From the NCBI GenBank assembly GCA_038226665.1, contig JBBRQI010000011.1:1-64000 (forward strand): 64,000 nt of DNA, written 5' to 3'. This document shows positions 18,262 through 27,275 of this stretch, piece by piece. Below the pieces are notes generated by a model that saw nothing but the letters and a program-made list of their open reading frames with translations, did not search any database and was not told the DNA's origin. The position numbers were made by a program, and so were the translations under genes. This DNA comes from SZAS-103 sp038226665 (GTDB lineage: Bacteria; Pseudomonadota; Gammaproteobacteria; Xanthomonadales; Xanthomonadaceae). The number at the start of each line of letters is the position of its first letter. Position 1 is the first letter of the stretch.

Positions 18262-18603
18262 ATGCGTACTGTCAAATCGTTGTTGTTCGTGTTGATGCTT
18301 GGCGTCAGTTCATTCGCTTCGGCGAAAACCATCGAAATGGATGTCAATGGGCTGGTCTGTGCGTTCTGCGCGCAAGGCATCGAAAAGAGTCTCAAGGCGC
18401 TGCCGCCAACCAGCAAGGTGTTCGTGAGCCTGGAAAACCGGATCGTGGCGGTTGAACTGAAAGACGGCACCGACATCCCTGATCCGCAATTGCGCAAGGC
18501 GATCACCGATGCAGGCTTCACGGTCGTCGCGATCCGGCGTTCGGACGCCACCCTCGATGCGATCAAGCAACGTGTCGCCGCCAAGGCGGCTGCTCATGAA
18601 TGA
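18262..18603 (+). CDS. Exported heavy-metal-associated (HMA) domain protein, MerP-like
   Basis: 113 residues: signal peptide ending FASA, then an HMA domain with GLVCAFC, which places a CxxC motif in the metal-binding loop, and a KALPPTSKVFV beta strand. A GGAG ribosome-binding site at 18250-18253 supports the ATG at 18262. MerP-type proteins carry a soft metal ion in the periplasm and hand it to an inner-membrane partner. The next gene, overlapping by 8 nt, encodes such a candidate. The ion (Cu, Hg, Cd or Zn) cannot be read from the sequence. Confidence 0.85.
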   Translation: MRTVKSLLFVLMLGVSSFASAKTIEMDVNGLVCAFCAQGIEKSLKALPPTSKVFVSLENRIVAVELKDGTDIPDPQLRKAITDAGFTVVAIRRSDATLDAIKQRVAAKAAAHE

Positions 18604-18994
18604 GCCGGCCGCATTCGACGCACCGGTCAAACGCAATCTCGGGCTCGCAGCGCTGACCCTGGCCGCGAGTGCCGGCACGCTGGTGTGCTGCGTGCTGCCG
18701 GCGGCGATGGTTGCGCTGGGCGCGGGTGCCGCGCTTGCTGGTCTGGTGACTGCGGTGCCGCAGCTGATCTGGTTGTCCGAACACAAGCCACTGGTCTTCG
18801 GATTGGCCGCAGCGATGCTGCTGGGTTCCGGCGTTGCGTTGTGGCGTGCGCGACGCATGGCATGTCCGGCGGATCCGGAACTGGCGCGAACCTGCGGCCT
18901 ATTGCGCAAGGTCAGCATCGGCTTGTGGTGGATCGCCGTGATCGTGTGTGCGACCGGCACCTTGTTTGCGTTCGTGCTGCCGGCGTTGCGGTGA
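18596..18994 (+). CDS. MerT-like inner-membrane metal transport protein
   Basis: 132 residues starting inside the end of the HMA gene (8-nt overlap), which suggests coupled translation. Three hydrophobic segments are visible; the first carries vicinal cysteines (TLVCCVLPAAM), the hallmark of MerT-like transporters that accept metal from MerP. Two further cysteines (MACPADPELARTC) lie in the loop before the last segment, as in MerT. No mercuric reductase or MerR regulator is adjacent, so this is unlikely to be a canonical mercury operon; another soft metal is possible. Confidence 0.72.
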   Translation: MNEPAAFDAPVKRNLGLAALTLAASAGTLVCCVLPAAMVALGAGAALAGLVTAVPQLIWLSEHKPLVFGLAAAMLLGSGVALWRARRMACPADPELARTCGLLRKVSIGLWWIAVIVCATGTLFAFVLPALR

Positions 18995-19035
18995 AAAACC
19001 AAGGGTCGGATGCCGGTGTCCGGTATCCGGCTACT

Positions 19036-20037
19036 TCAGACTTTCTCCATGGAAGCCTGTCCGCATGGATGGTGTTCATCGCCCAGCTCGAATTGCACGG
19101 TGACGTGGTCGATGCCGAACCTCGCGTGCAGTTCGCTATTGATGCGCGCGAGCAGGGCGTCGTCGAGGGTCGCATCCGGCTTGATCAGGTGCACGGTCAA
19201 TGCCGCTTCGGTCGTGCTCATGCCCCAGATGTGCAGGTCGTGCACCGCGTATACGCCCGGCAATGCTGCGAGGTAGCTTTCGACCTGTTCCGGATCGATG
19301 CGGTCGGGCACCGCGTCCAGTGCCAGGTCGAGCGATTCGCGCAACAGGCTCCAGGTGCCGACCGCGATCACCACGACGATGGCAAGGCTTACGACCGGAT
19401 CGATCCATAGCCAGCCCGTATGCAGCATGGCGAACGCGGACAGCACCACGCCGAGCGACACCACGGCGTCCGACGCCATATGCATGAAGGCGCCGCGGAT
19501 GTTCACATCGTGCTTCTGGCCTGTCATGAACAACCATGCGGTGATGCCGTTGACGGCGATCCCGACCGCAGCGACCGCCATCACGATGCCGCTTGCAACC
19601 GGTTGCGGATGCAGCAGACGCAGCACTGCCTCCCACGCGATGATGCCGATCGACACCAGCAAAACCACAGCGTTGAACAACGACACCAGAATCGAGGAAC
19701 GCCGCAGACCGTACGTGCGGCGCTGGGTCGGCAGGCGACGCACCAGAATGCTCGCGCCCCAAGCCAGCGCCAATCCCAACACATCGCTCAGGTTGTGCCC
19801 GGCATCGGCGACCAACGACAGCGAATGCGAGAGCAAGCCGTAAATCGCCTCGATGACGACAAAGCCGAGATTCAACGTGATGCCGATCAAGAATGCGCGA
19901 CCGAAACTCGCGGGCGCGTGGCCATGGCTGTGGCCGCCACCGATGCCATGGACGTGATCGCCACCCTTGGAATTCGCAGTGTCGTCATGGCCGGTGGCAT
20001 GAGCGCTGCTCTTGCCGTGATCGTGATCGTGTCCCAT
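19036..20037 (-). CDS. CDF-family zinc/cadmium/cobalt exporter (CzcD/ZitB type)
   Basis: 333 residues with a His-rich N-terminus (HDHDHG, then GGDHVHGIGGGHSHGH), six membrane segments and the metal-site motifs HNLSDVLG (H and D of TM2) and HMASDAVVS (H and D of TM5). The cytoplasmic C-terminal domain ends in EDEHHPC-type residues. It exports divalent metal by proton antiport. It converges on the MerT-like gene, so the region from 13.7 to 20.0 kb collects import and export functions for transition metals. Confidence 0.94.
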   Translation of the reverse strand: MGHDHDHGKSSAHATGHDDTANSKGGDHVHGIGGGHSHGHAPASFGRAFLIGITLNLGFVVIEAIYGLLSHSLSLVADAGHNLSDVLGLALAWGASILVRRLPTQRRTYGLRRSSILVSLFNAVVLLVSIGIIAWEAVLRLLHPQPVASGIVMAVAAVGIAVNGITAWLFMTGQKHDVNIRGAFMHMASDAVVSLGVVLSAFAMLHTGWLWIDPVVSLAIVVVIAVGTWSLLRESLDLALDAVPDRIDPEQVESYLAALPGVYAVHDLHIWGMSTTEAALTVHLIKPDATLDDALLARINSELHARFGIDHVTVQFELGDEHHPCGQASMEKV

Positions 20038-20094
20038 GCCGGTGAGCCTGATGTTTGTGCTGGGCAGCCTAGCGGCCCGATGCTGCGGACACTA

Positions 20095-20367
20095 TTACGT
20101 CGGCTGCAAACCGGCTGCCATGGCGGACTGCGTGCACAGCGCGCATTTGGCATCCGGCGACAACTGTTTGATTGTGTACTCTGCTTTCAATGCGCTCGAA
20201 CGATCGGGGTATGGAAACTGCCCCAACACGCGCAAGGGCGGATGTGAACGCGTGTAGCGCGCGCCCTTGCCGGCAGCATGCTTGGCGTAGCGTTTGGCGA
20301 CATCGACAGCGATGCCAGTATACAAACTGCCATCGCGGCATTCGATGATGTACACGAACCAGCTCAT
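20095..20367 (-). CDS. GIY-YIG nuclease superfamily protein
   Basis: 90 residues from ATG 20367 (MSWFVYII). The short UPF0213/YhbQ-like GIY-YIG fold is visible: VYIIECRDGSLYTGIA (GIY-YIG equivalent), then KRYAKHAAGKGARYTR with the conserved Arg and Glu later (LKAEYTIK). Stand-alone proteins of this type are common; a DNA-cleavage role is presumed but rarely shown. It lies alone on the minus strand, 57 nt upstream of the CDF exporter start. Confidence 0.85.
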   Translation of the reverse strand: MSWFVYIIECRDGSLYTGIAVDVAKRYAKHAAGKGARYTRSHPPLRVLGQFPYPDRSSALKAEYTIKQLSPDAKCALCTQSAMAAGLQPT

Positions 20368-20415
20368 TCGCGATATCCGAATACAATGCACACGCTGAAA
20401 TCGGTCACGCTGAGG

Positions 20416-20727
20416 TCAGCACAATGTCAATGCGATACGACGCCAGTCGGCGCGGACTTCGCGGCAATCGTCGCCGCCCATCGCGAACGCGCGGCACACC
20501 CACGGCCGGCGCGCATAGATCGTGCAACGCAGCGTGTCGCGATCCAGCGCCGCGCACCAACCATCGTCGTCCTTGCCCATGATGGTCGAGCCGTGCGCGT
20601 CGATGTCGATGAAGTGTTCGGGCGGATCGTCGCCGGGCAACAACAGCACCGGCAACTGGCAACAACAGGCCTGGCAACGGGCGCAGGCGATCTGCGCGTG
20701 GTCGTCGCTGACGGGCATGGTGGACAT
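20416..20727 (-). CDS. YkgJ-family cysteine-cluster protein
   Basis: 103 residues with CARCQACCCQ near the N-terminus and CAALDRDTLRCTIYARRPWVC in the centre. This spacing is that of the CxxCxxxCC/zinc- or iron-chelating YkgJ family. The ATG at 20727 gives a family-sized protein; the very long open frame upstream is antisense to the TfoX-like gene and is not used. Function unknown; a metal or Fe-S site is likely. Confidence 0.82.
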   Translation of the reverse strand: MSTMPVSDDHAQIACARCQACCCQLPVLLLPGDDPPEHFIDIDAHGSTIMGKDDDGWCAALDRDTLRCTIYARRPWVCRAFAMGGDDCREVRADWRRIALTLC

Positions 20728-20802
20728 GCGCGCATTGTCCCATGCGCCGTCGATCGTGACGTGCCGAATGGCGCAAACTATGCGTCCATCGTGGGAGACG
20801 AC

Positions 20803-21270
20803 ATGCGCGCCGACGATTTCATCGCCCATTTGCACGAATTGCTCGATCCGTTCGGCCACGTCGCCACGCGCGCCATGTTCGGCGGCCATGGACTGTATCT
20901 GGACGGCATCATCGTGGGAATCATCGACGATGGCCGCCTGTATCTGAAAACCGACGCGATCAGCGAGTCGCTGTTCGCCGTTGCCGGCTGTGTCGCGTTC
21001 GTCTATCCGGGCAAGAACGGGCCGATGGCGATGAGTTACCGGACGGTGCCCGACGAAGCGATGGATTCTTCCGACGCGATGGCGCCGTGGGCGCGGTTCG
21101 CGAAGGAGGCGGCGATGCGCAAGGCCACGATGAAGAAACCGAAGTCGCCGGAAAAGCGCAGCCAGGCCAAACCGAAACCGAAGTCTCTGAAAAGCGGCGC
21201 CGCAACGAAGAAACCAGATGCGACGAAATCGACCGTGCCGGTCAAGCGCGCGCCGCGACAAAAAACCTGA
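20803..21270 (+). CDS. TfoX N-terminal domain protein with Lys-rich tail
   Basis: 155 residues from ATG 20803, which follows GGGAGA. The N-terminal 100 residues match the TfoX-N fold (FGHVATRAMFGGHGLYLDG, then VAFVYPGKNGPMAMSYRTVP). The final 45 residues are rich in Lys, Pro and Ala, resembling histone-like tails, and may bind nucleic acid. TfoX/Sxy regulates competence genes in Vibrio and Haemophilus, but single-domain homologues in Xanthomonadales are mostly uncharacterised, so no competence role is claimed. Confidence 0.83.
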   Translation: MRADDFIAHLHELLDPFGHVATRAMFGGHGLYLDGIIVGIIDDGRLYLKTDAISESLFAVAGCVAFVYPGKNGPMAMSYRTVPDEAMDSSDAMAPWARFAKEAAMRKATMKKPKSPEKRSQAKPKPKSLKSGAATKKPDATKSTVPVKRAPRQKT

Positions 21271-21318
21271 AGCACCAGACCGCATAATGGAATCGTCAAC
21301 AATCGCAAGGAGCATCCC

Positions 21319-22068
21319 ATGAACAAACCACTCGCAGGACGCGTTGCGCTCGTCACCGGCGCGTCGTCTGGCATCGGCGAAGCAACCGCGCTCGCATTGT
21401 CTGTGGCGGGCGCGAAGGTCGCGATTTCCGCGCGGCGGCGCGAACGGCTCGATGCGCTCGCAGCACGCATCCGCAATAGCGGCGGCGATGCGTTCGCCGT
21501 CGTCGCCGATTTCGCGAAAGAAGACGAAGCGCAACGCGCGGTACTCGAAGCCGAAGCGCATTTCGGACGGCTCGACATCCTCGTCAACAATGCGGGCGTG
21601 ATGTACCTGGAACCCGTCGCGACCGCCGACCTTGCGCGCTGGCGACACATGTTTGAGCTCAACGTGCTCGGCTTGATCGCCGCCACGCAGGCCGCGTTGC
21701 CGGGAATGACCGCGCGTCGCGATGGCCATATCGTCAACGTGTCATCCACCGCAGGGCGCATGTCGAACGCGATGGCGGCTGGATATTCAGCCACGAAGTT
21801 CGGCGTCGTCGCGTTCTCCGAAGGCTTGCGCAAGGAAGTTTACAAGGACGGCATCCGCGTCACCGTGATCGAACCTGGCGTGGTCGCAACCGAACTGCGC
21901 GAACACATCGCGCACGCGGAGACGCAGCAAGCGATCAACGCCTGGGCCGAGTCGATGCGGCAGTTGCAGCCCGAGGACGTCGCGAATGCGATCGTGTTCT
22001 GCGTCTCGCAACCGGCGCATGTCAACATCAACGAAGTGCTGATGCGGCCGACGGACCAGGAACGCTGA
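21319..22068 (+). CDS. Classical short-chain dehydrogenase/reductase
   Basis: 249 residues, classical SDR: cofactor motif TGASSGIG, NNAG, catalytic Ser in NVSSTAG and YSATK (YxxxK). The Arg-rich turn after strand beta2 (SARRRERLD) suggests NADP(H). C-terminal NEVLMRPTDQ is typical of the YdfG/serine-3-dehydrogenase-like subgroup. A GGAG ribosome-binding site precedes the ATG. One base separates its stop from the GTG of the next gene. Confidence 0.92.
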   Translation: MNKPLAGRVALVTGASSGIGEATALALSVAGAKVAISARRRERLDALAARIRNSGGDAFAVVADFAKEDEAQRAVLEAEAHFGRLDILVNNAGVMYLEPVATADLARWRHMFELNVLGLIAATQAALPGMTARRDGHIVNVSSTAGRMSNAMAAGYSATKFGVVAFSEGLRKEVYKDGIRVTVIEPGVVATELREHIAHAETQQAINAWAESMRQLQPEDVANAIVFCVSQPAHVNINEVLMRPTDQER

Positions 22069-22069
22069 C

Positions 22070-23098
22070 GTGAGCGGACTCGAAAGCTGGCGCGAGGAGA
22101 AACAGTCGGGCTGGCTGTATCGCGAACTTGCGAAAGCCGAGCGCGATCCGCAAATCTCGGCGTTATTCGGAAAACTTGCCCACGAAGCCGATGCGCAAGC
22201 GCGACAGTGGGAAAAGAATCTCGGCGCCCAGATGCCCGCCACATTCGCGCCGTCGCTGCGCGCGCGCTGCGTGATTGCGCTTGCGCGTCGCATCGGCCCG
22301 CGCCGAATGCGCGCCGCGCTCGCCGCGATCAAGATCCGCGGATTGTCGGCCTACAGTTCGGCTCCGGTCGGCGGCCACGCGATGCCGACTTCGGTCGAGG
22401 AAATCGGTCGCGGCCATCGCAGCGTCGGCGGCGGCAACCTGCGCGCGGCGATCTTCGGCATCAACGACGGCCTCGTGTCGAATGCGAGCCTGATCCTCGG
22501 AGTGGTCGGCGCGCACGTCGCCAATGCGACGGTGATCACGACCGGCATCGCGGGCATGCTTGCGGGCGCCATGGCGATGGCGGCGGGCGAATTCGTCTCG
22601 GTGAGTTCGCAGCGCGAGATGTACGAATACCAGATCTCGCTCGAAGCCGACGAACTCAACGAATATCCCGAAGCCGAGGCCGAAGAACTCGCATTGATCT
22701 ACGAAGCACGCGGCCTTCCATTGGACGAAGCGCGGCGCATGGCGCGCACGCTGATTTCAAATCCAGAACACGCGCTCGACGCACTCGCGCGCGAGGAACT
22801 TGGGTTGAATCCGCAGGAACTCGGTTCGCCATACGGTGCGGCGATGTTCTCGTTCGTGTCGTTCGCGGTCGGCGCGCTGCTTCCACTGCTGCCGTTCTTC
22901 ATCGGTGCGAAATTGCCGGATGCCGCGTGGATCGGTGCGTCACTCGCGGCGCTCGGCCTGTTCGCGACTGGCGCAGCAATGAGCCTGTTCACCGGCCGCC
23001 ACGCATTGCGCAGCGGTTTGCGCATGTTGCTCATCGGCGGCGGAGCGGGCGCGTTGACGTATGCGATCGGGCATGCGATTGGTGCGAGCGTCGGTTGA
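22070..23098 (+). CDS. VIT1/CCC1-family iron/manganese transporter with ferritin-like N-terminal stub
   Basis: 342 residues with a GTG start one base after the SDR stop, so the two genes are coupled. Residues 1-80 resemble one helical hairpin of a rubrerythrin-like domain (LYRELAKAERDPQ, HEADAQARQW). From about residue 115 the VIT1 signature appears (GGGNLRAAIFGINDGLVSN, then MLAGAMAMAAGEFVSVSSQRE), with several membrane segments and an acidic cytoplasmic loop. Members export or sequester Fe/Mn. The ferritin-like domain seems half-length and may have lost its di-iron site. Confidence 0.88.
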   Translation: MSGLESWREEKQSGWLYRELAKAERDPQISALFGKLAHEADAQARQWEKNLGAQMPATFAPSLRARCVIALARRIGPRRMRAALAAIKIRGLSAYSSAPVGGHAMPTSVEEIGRGHRSVGGGNLRAAIFGINDGLVSNASLILGVVGAHVANATVITTGIAGMLAGAMAMAAGEFVSVSSQREMYEYQISLEADELNEYPEAEAEELALIYEARGLPLDEARRMARTLISNPEHALDALAREELGLNPQELGSPYGAAMFSFVSFAVGALLPLLPFFIGAKLPDAAWIGASLAALGLFATGAAMSLFTGRHALRSGLRMLLIGGGAGALTYAIGHAIGASVG

Positions 23099-23247
23099 GC
23101 GCACTTGAATTGGATCGAGCGCTGATGCGGGCGCGGCGACGAACAGTGCGAACACGATGCACAACAAAATCCACGCAACGCATAGGCCACGCTATTGCCA
23201 GCGGGGTGCGCGTGTTCGCATGTGCTGGCTCAACTAAGAGTGAGTGA

Positions 23248-24213
23248 TCAGTGCGCTGCCGCCGCAGGCGCTGCGGACGACGACGGCGTACGCACCGGTA
23301 ACGGCACGTTGCACAAGTCGATGTGGCCGGCGGGGCGCACGTACCATCCGTCGCGGCGGTTGCGACGCGCTTCGGTCGCGGCGGCGAAGGTCGTGCTGTC
23401 GGTGCGAAGCAATTCCAGCGGCGTGCGTTCGGATTCCGGCACGTCGGAAGCGAGACGGATCGACTTGATCGCGACGCGTTGTGCGGGCTTCTCGTAGAAT
23501 CCCAATGCGCCGGTTCCGCGTGGCAGCACCGACAGCAATTCCATGCCCTGCACGACGCGGCCGACTACGGTGATGTTGCGATCGAGCTGGCGTGGAGCCT
23601 GCCCGGTGACGACGTACAGCTCGTTGCCGATGCTGCTGTCGGGTGCGGTGTCGCGACCGGCGCCGACCATGCCGTAGCAATGCGTCAGCCAGGCTTGGCC
23701 TTCTTTCGGATCGCGCGCGACCGGAAAATCGCCGGCGAACCCGACTTGCGGCGCCCAGCCATCGACGTCCGGCAAGCGGGTGAACGCGAGGTCCTTCGTG
23801 GCACGGCTGAATTCGGCTGGCAGATGCGGCTTCGCATCACCCAGCGATTTCGCATCCTTCTCGCCGGACTCCGGATCGCCCCATTGCACGACAAAATTAT
23901 CCTGCGAACGATTGATGCTGAGCCCGTTCCAGTAGCCCGCGTGCGCGAACGTGCGGATGTTGGCGGCATGCAGCGGCGCGAAGTCCGGCGCGAGTTCGAT
24001 GATCACGCGGCCAGTCGCAAGTTCGAGGTACAGCGCGTTGTGCGGATCAAGCGCGTGCCAGTCGGATGTCGGCGACGCGTCGATGATTTCCTGCGCGGAT
24101 TTGTATTTCGGAGCGGGCTTCGCCGCAGCGCTCGCGGTTGCATCCGCCGCAACGGCGCATTGCAGTGCAAACGCGCAGGAAAGAGCAACGAGGGCGAGGC
24201 GTGCGTGGCGCAT
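23248..24213 (-). CDS. Periplasmic cyclophilin-type peptidyl-prolyl isomerase
   Basis: 321 residues with a signal peptide ending AVAA. The cyclophilin fold shows as VIIELAPDFAPLHAANIRTFAHAGYWNG, FVVQWGDP and GMVGAGRDTAPDSS, then the later GRVVQGME. The domain carries insertions relative to PpiA (about 160 residues) and a low-complexity Ala/Ser C-terminus. Periplasmic protein folding is the expected role. Monocistronic on the minus strand. Confidence 0.88.
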   Translation of the reverse strand: MRHARLALVALSCAFALQCAVAADATASAAAKPAPKYKSAQEIIDASPTSDWHALDPHNALYLELATGRVIIELAPDFAPLHAANIRTFAHAGYWNGLSINRSQDNFVVQWGDPESGEKDAKSLGDAKPHLPAEFSRATKDLAFTRLPDVDGWAPQVGFAGDFPVARDPKEGQAWLTHCYGMVGAGRDTAPDSSIGNELYVVTGQAPRQLDRNITVVGRVVQGMELLSVLPRGTGALGFYEKPAQRVAIKSIRLASDVPESERTPLELLRTDSTTFAAATEARRNRRDGWYVRPAGHIDLCNVPLPVRTPSSSAAPAAAAH

Positions 24214-24270
24214 GGGTGCTCCGTTGCGATGATGATCCGTCGCCGCGATTGTGGCCCAAAAGCCGGCGAA

Positions 24271-24564
24271 TCAGAAACGATCGACGAATTCGATCACCGC
24301 GCCCAGCCGCATCGCGCGCTCTTCGGCGGTGACGCGCACGAGTTCGGCGATGTCGTCGTCGGGTGCTTCGACCTCGACGCAATGGAAGCCCGAACCGATG
24401 TCCTCGCACAGGCCCGATGAACTCGAATCGCTGTCGTCCCGGTGCTGCATCAGGTCGGCGACCTCCTCGACGCGTTCGATATCGTCGTTGATGTTCTCCA
24501 CGTGGTGGATCACATCCTGCGTGTCGTCTTCGCTGGCGAGGATCCGGAAACGGACTGTGGGCAT
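24271..24564 (-). CDS. Small acidic protein of unknown function
   Basis: 97 residues, strongly acidic (many D/E, and the run DDSDSSSS), with a strand-helix-strand composition and no transmembrane or cofactor motif. No family is recognised. Support for translation is only its codon usage and lack of an opposing gene; it starts at ATG 24564 with GGAG a few bases upstream. Confidence 0.55.
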   Translation of the reverse strand: MPTVRFRILASEDDTQDVIHHVENINDDIERVEEVADLMQHRDDSDSSSSGLCEDIGSGFHCVEVEAPDDDIAELVRVTAEERAMRLGAVIEFVDRF

Positions 24565-24744
24565 GGCACGACTCCTGGTCGGTGACGCGCCACCAGACTA
24601 CGCCAGCTTGGGCATGGTTGCGTTATGCCGTTTTACGCCGGTGAATTGCGACGCGTGGCGCGCTTTGCATGGCGGCCTTTGCAGAAATTTTGCACTGCAT
24701 CATTCGGAGATTGAACATGCGCGGACGGATCATGCGCAGGTCGG

Positions 24745-25377
24745 TCAGCGCGATCGGTGCGCGCATTTTTTCGCGATGGGAGCGATCAGCTCCAGCGCGA
24801 CCGCGTCGGCGGCGAGCGAAGGAGAAAGGTAAGCGTGCGACCCGCAGGCGGTGAATCCCGCATTGGCGATCGCGCTGCGATAGAACGCGGCGCTACGCGG
24901 CATGAAATCGTGCTCGTCTCCTTCGACCGCGTCGCCACGGCAATACGTTTCGATGTAGGCCACGCCATGGCACAGCTCATCGAACCCGGACAAGCCCCGC
25001 CGAAGATCGGCGGCGGGCAGGTAATGCAGCACGTCGGCGCAGACCAGCAGGTCCACGGGCGCGCCAAAGCGCAATTCGCCGAGTTGCGCGAAGTGCACGA
25101 ACCGCAGGTTGCGGCTTGCGCCATGGCGCGCGATCGCATATGCGCTGCTGTCCACGCCAAGGTAATCCAGCTTCGGTCGCAGCTTCAGCAACGGCGCGCG
25201 CCACGCGCCTTCACCGCAGCCGACGTCGAGCACGCTGCGCAATGGGCGTCCGAGATAGTGCTCGGCCATCGCCACCGCGAGCGCGACCTTGCGTCGCAGC
25301 AGCGCGCCGCGCCCGACGCCTGCGGCGTCTTCGCGGTACCAGCGGTCGAAATAACGGCGGTCGTACTGCTTGGTCAT
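24745..25377 (-). CDS. Class I SAM-dependent methyltransferase
   Basis: 210 residues with SAM motif I VLDVGCGEG, motif II-like LDYLGVDSS and motif IV VDLLVCADVLHYL. The N-terminus MTKQYDRRYFDRWYR is typical of small-molecule methyltransferases of the UbiE/Methyltransf_25 type. The substrate is unknown. Divergent from the next gene, with about 134 bp between them. Confidence 0.86.
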   Translation of the reverse strand: MTKQYDRRYFDRWYREDAAGVGRGALLRRKVALAVAMAEHYLGRPLRSVLDVGCGEGAWRAPLLKLRPKLDYLGVDSSAYAIARHGASRNLRFVHFAQLGELRFGAPVDLLVCADVLHYLPAADLRRGLSGFDELCHGVAYIETYCRGDAVEGDEHDFMPRSAAFYRSAIANAGFTACGSHAYLSPSLAADAVALELIAPIAKKCAHRSR

Positions 25378-25511
25378 GTGGATTCCGATTGTGCCAGCGC
25401 AAGGAGATGGTTGCAGGGCGCGGGCTGGACTATTCTAGGGCCGTCGGTGCATCTCCATGCGGGTCGCATGCCCGGTCCGTGGAGACGAAACGTTGGTTAA
25501 AGAGTGATCGC

Positions 25512-26735
25512 ATGAAGCGATTCACGAAGTCGTCGCAAGGACGGTTGCAGGCAATGGCAAGTACGCGAATCATCGAATGCATCGGCGCAAGCGACGAGGA
25601 CATCGCGCATCTGCGCCTGCTGCTGCGCACGGCCGCGCTGCACTTGCGCGACATCTGGCGGTGGGGTTCTGAGGACAAGGCCGACCTGGTGATCGTCGAT
25701 ACACGCAGCCTGATCGGAGGCTCCGCTTTGCGCCGGATCCGGCAACGAGGCATTGCCTGCGCACGCTTGATCGAAGCCGACGATCCGGCGTCGGATGGAC
25801 GCCTCCTGCGCAAGCCGCTGCGTCGCGACGATCTTGTCGCGCTGTTGAACGGCGTCGGCGACAGCAGCATCGCGCCGCTGACGATCATGTCCCAGGGCGA
25901 CGACTTCTTCGACATGGATCTTGGCGAATCCGACAGCGCCGACGAATTGCCGGTGATGGATTTTTCATTGCGGCGCAACGATGTCGAACGCGGGAACGAA
26001 GACTTCGAGGCGTTGTTCCGGCGCGATCCGCTGGCGATGAAACCGGAATACATGATTCCAGAGAAGCTCGGCGGGGCTGGCGTCGAGTTCATCCGCGATG
26101 CGACAGCCCGCAGCGAATCGCGCGCCGACGCCTTCGGCAATCCGTTTTCGCGCCATGCGGTGGCAGACGAGAACGTGGATCCATCGTTCCGGCGCGACAT
26201 GCATATGCGCGCGGACGACAACGAGTTGCATTCGCTCAATGACTACCTCGACGGACGCCTGCTCGGCGGACCAGCGCGCATCGTCCTGCCGGGTGCGCCG
26301 TCGCTGGTGCTCGATCCGAAGGAACAGGTGTTCCATTCCGATGGAATGCTGCCGGAACTGGAGCCGTACTGCCGCGAGCCATTGCGGTTCGGCGCATGGG
26401 AACGGCTGGTGGTGTCCCAGTTGGTCGCGTTGCGCGCGCGGGTGCCTGCCCGGCCGTACCTGCGTCTGCGCTGGATGGAACGCTACGTGATGTCGAATGG
26501 TTACCTCGCGTCGCACCTCGATCCAGCAGGAACGTATCGGCTTACGCGCTGGCTCGAGCTCGCGCATGAATATCCGCGCGCATTCCGGATCGGCTCGAAC
26601 ATGCTCAAGCTGATGCGCCTCGACGAGATCGCGCACGCCAGCAATGTCGCGATTGCCGAAGTGTTCGACGTGGTCAATGCCTACGAGGCGATTGGCTACG
26701 TCGAATGGAAACATCGCGAACGTACCGCGCGGTGA
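25512..26735 (+). CDS. Hypothetical protein with receiver-like N-terminal domain
   Basis: 407 residues from ATG 25512; ATG 25554 (MASTRIIECIG) is an alternative. The first 120 residues look like a REC-type alpha/beta domain (ADLVIVDTRS, then CARLIEADDPASDGRLLRKPLRRDDLVALL), but the phospho-acceptor aspartates are not in clear canonical positions. The middle is acidic and poorly structured. The C-terminal 130 residues are helical (ARPYLRLRWMERYVMSNGYL and VFDVVNAYEAIGYVEW) and could be a winged-helix-like module. A degenerate regulator is likely; it is not a known family to me. Confidence 0.65.
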   Translation: MKRFTKSSQGRLQAMASTRIIECIGASDEDIAHLRLLLRTAALHLRDIWRWGSEDKADLVIVDTRSLIGGSALRRIRQRGIACARLIEADDPASDGRLLRKPLRRDDLVALLNGVGDSSIAPLTIMSQGDDFFDMDLGESDSADELPVMDFSLRRNDVERGNEDFEALFRRDPLAMKPEYMIPEKLGGAGVEFIRDATARSESRADAFGNPFSRHAVADENVDPSFRRDMHMRADDNELHSLNDYLDGRLLGGPARIVLPGAPSLVLDPKEQVFHSDGMLPELEPYCREPLRFGAWERLVVSQLVALRARVPARPYLRLRWMERYVMSNGYLASHLDPAGTYRLTRWLELAHEYPRAFRIGSNMLKLMRLDEIAHASNVAIAEVFDVVNAYEAIGYVEWKHRERTAR

Positions 26736-26741
26736 CAAGCT

Positions 26742-27275
26742 TCAGTCGTCGAACGCGCCTGAGTCGACGAGCTGGCGGATGCGGAACACGGTATCGATGT
26801 CGGCGAGCCGATAGGCTTCCTTGACCGCGCCGATGTGCGGATCGCCATCGCGATGATCCGCAGAATATGCTTCATAGGTAAAACGCACGAACAGTGTGCC
26901 GGGCGCGGGTTGCTCGATGCGCATGCTCAGGTGGAACGTCGCGCCCGAATCGTCGTCGGCGAGCACGGTGTAATCGACTGCATCCTCGGAATCGAAACGC
27001 ACGCGATCGCGGACGACCTGCTGGCCGAAGCGCAAGGTGCGCACAAGGTCGTTTCCTTCGTGTTCGATCTTGCAATCGTCGAGCCACGGCACGAAGCTCA
27101 CGGGGAACTCGGCGCGCATCACCAGCCCGCGCCAGAGCTGGTCGCGGCGCATCGGCACCACGCGTGCATCGGTCGGGTCGTTGATTTGCACGAGGTGTTC
27201 GAAATGCAGGGCGCCGACCGGATGCGGCTGGACCGCCGATGCCGTGATCGTGCGTTCGCGCGGGACTTCGTTCAT
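26742..27275 (-). CDS. AtaL-like SRPBCC/DUF1857 protein
   Basis: 177 residues. ALHFEHLVQIND, then RRDQLWRGLVMRAEFP and a C-terminal helix place it in the START/SRPBCC superfamily, AtaL-like branch, which binds a hydrophobic ligand in a cavity. Its ATG overlaps the stop of the dioxygenase gene by 4 nt (ATGA), so it is translated after it. The partner function is unknown; a small aromatic ligand would fit its neighbour. Confidence 0.8.
   Translation of the reverse strand: MNEVPRERTITASAVQPHPVGALHFEHLVQINDPTDARVVPMRRDQLWRGLVMRAEFPVSFVPWLDDCKIEHEGNDLVRTLRFGQQVVRDRVRFDSEDAVDYTVLADDDSGATFHLSMRIEQPAPGTLFVRFTYEAYSADHRDGDPHIGAVKEAYRLADIDTVFRIRQLVDSGAFDD

Noticed and set aside
20728..21729. Upstream extension of the YkgJ-like frame
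   Set aside because: Antisense to the TfoX-like and SDR genes; the family-sized protein starts at 20727.
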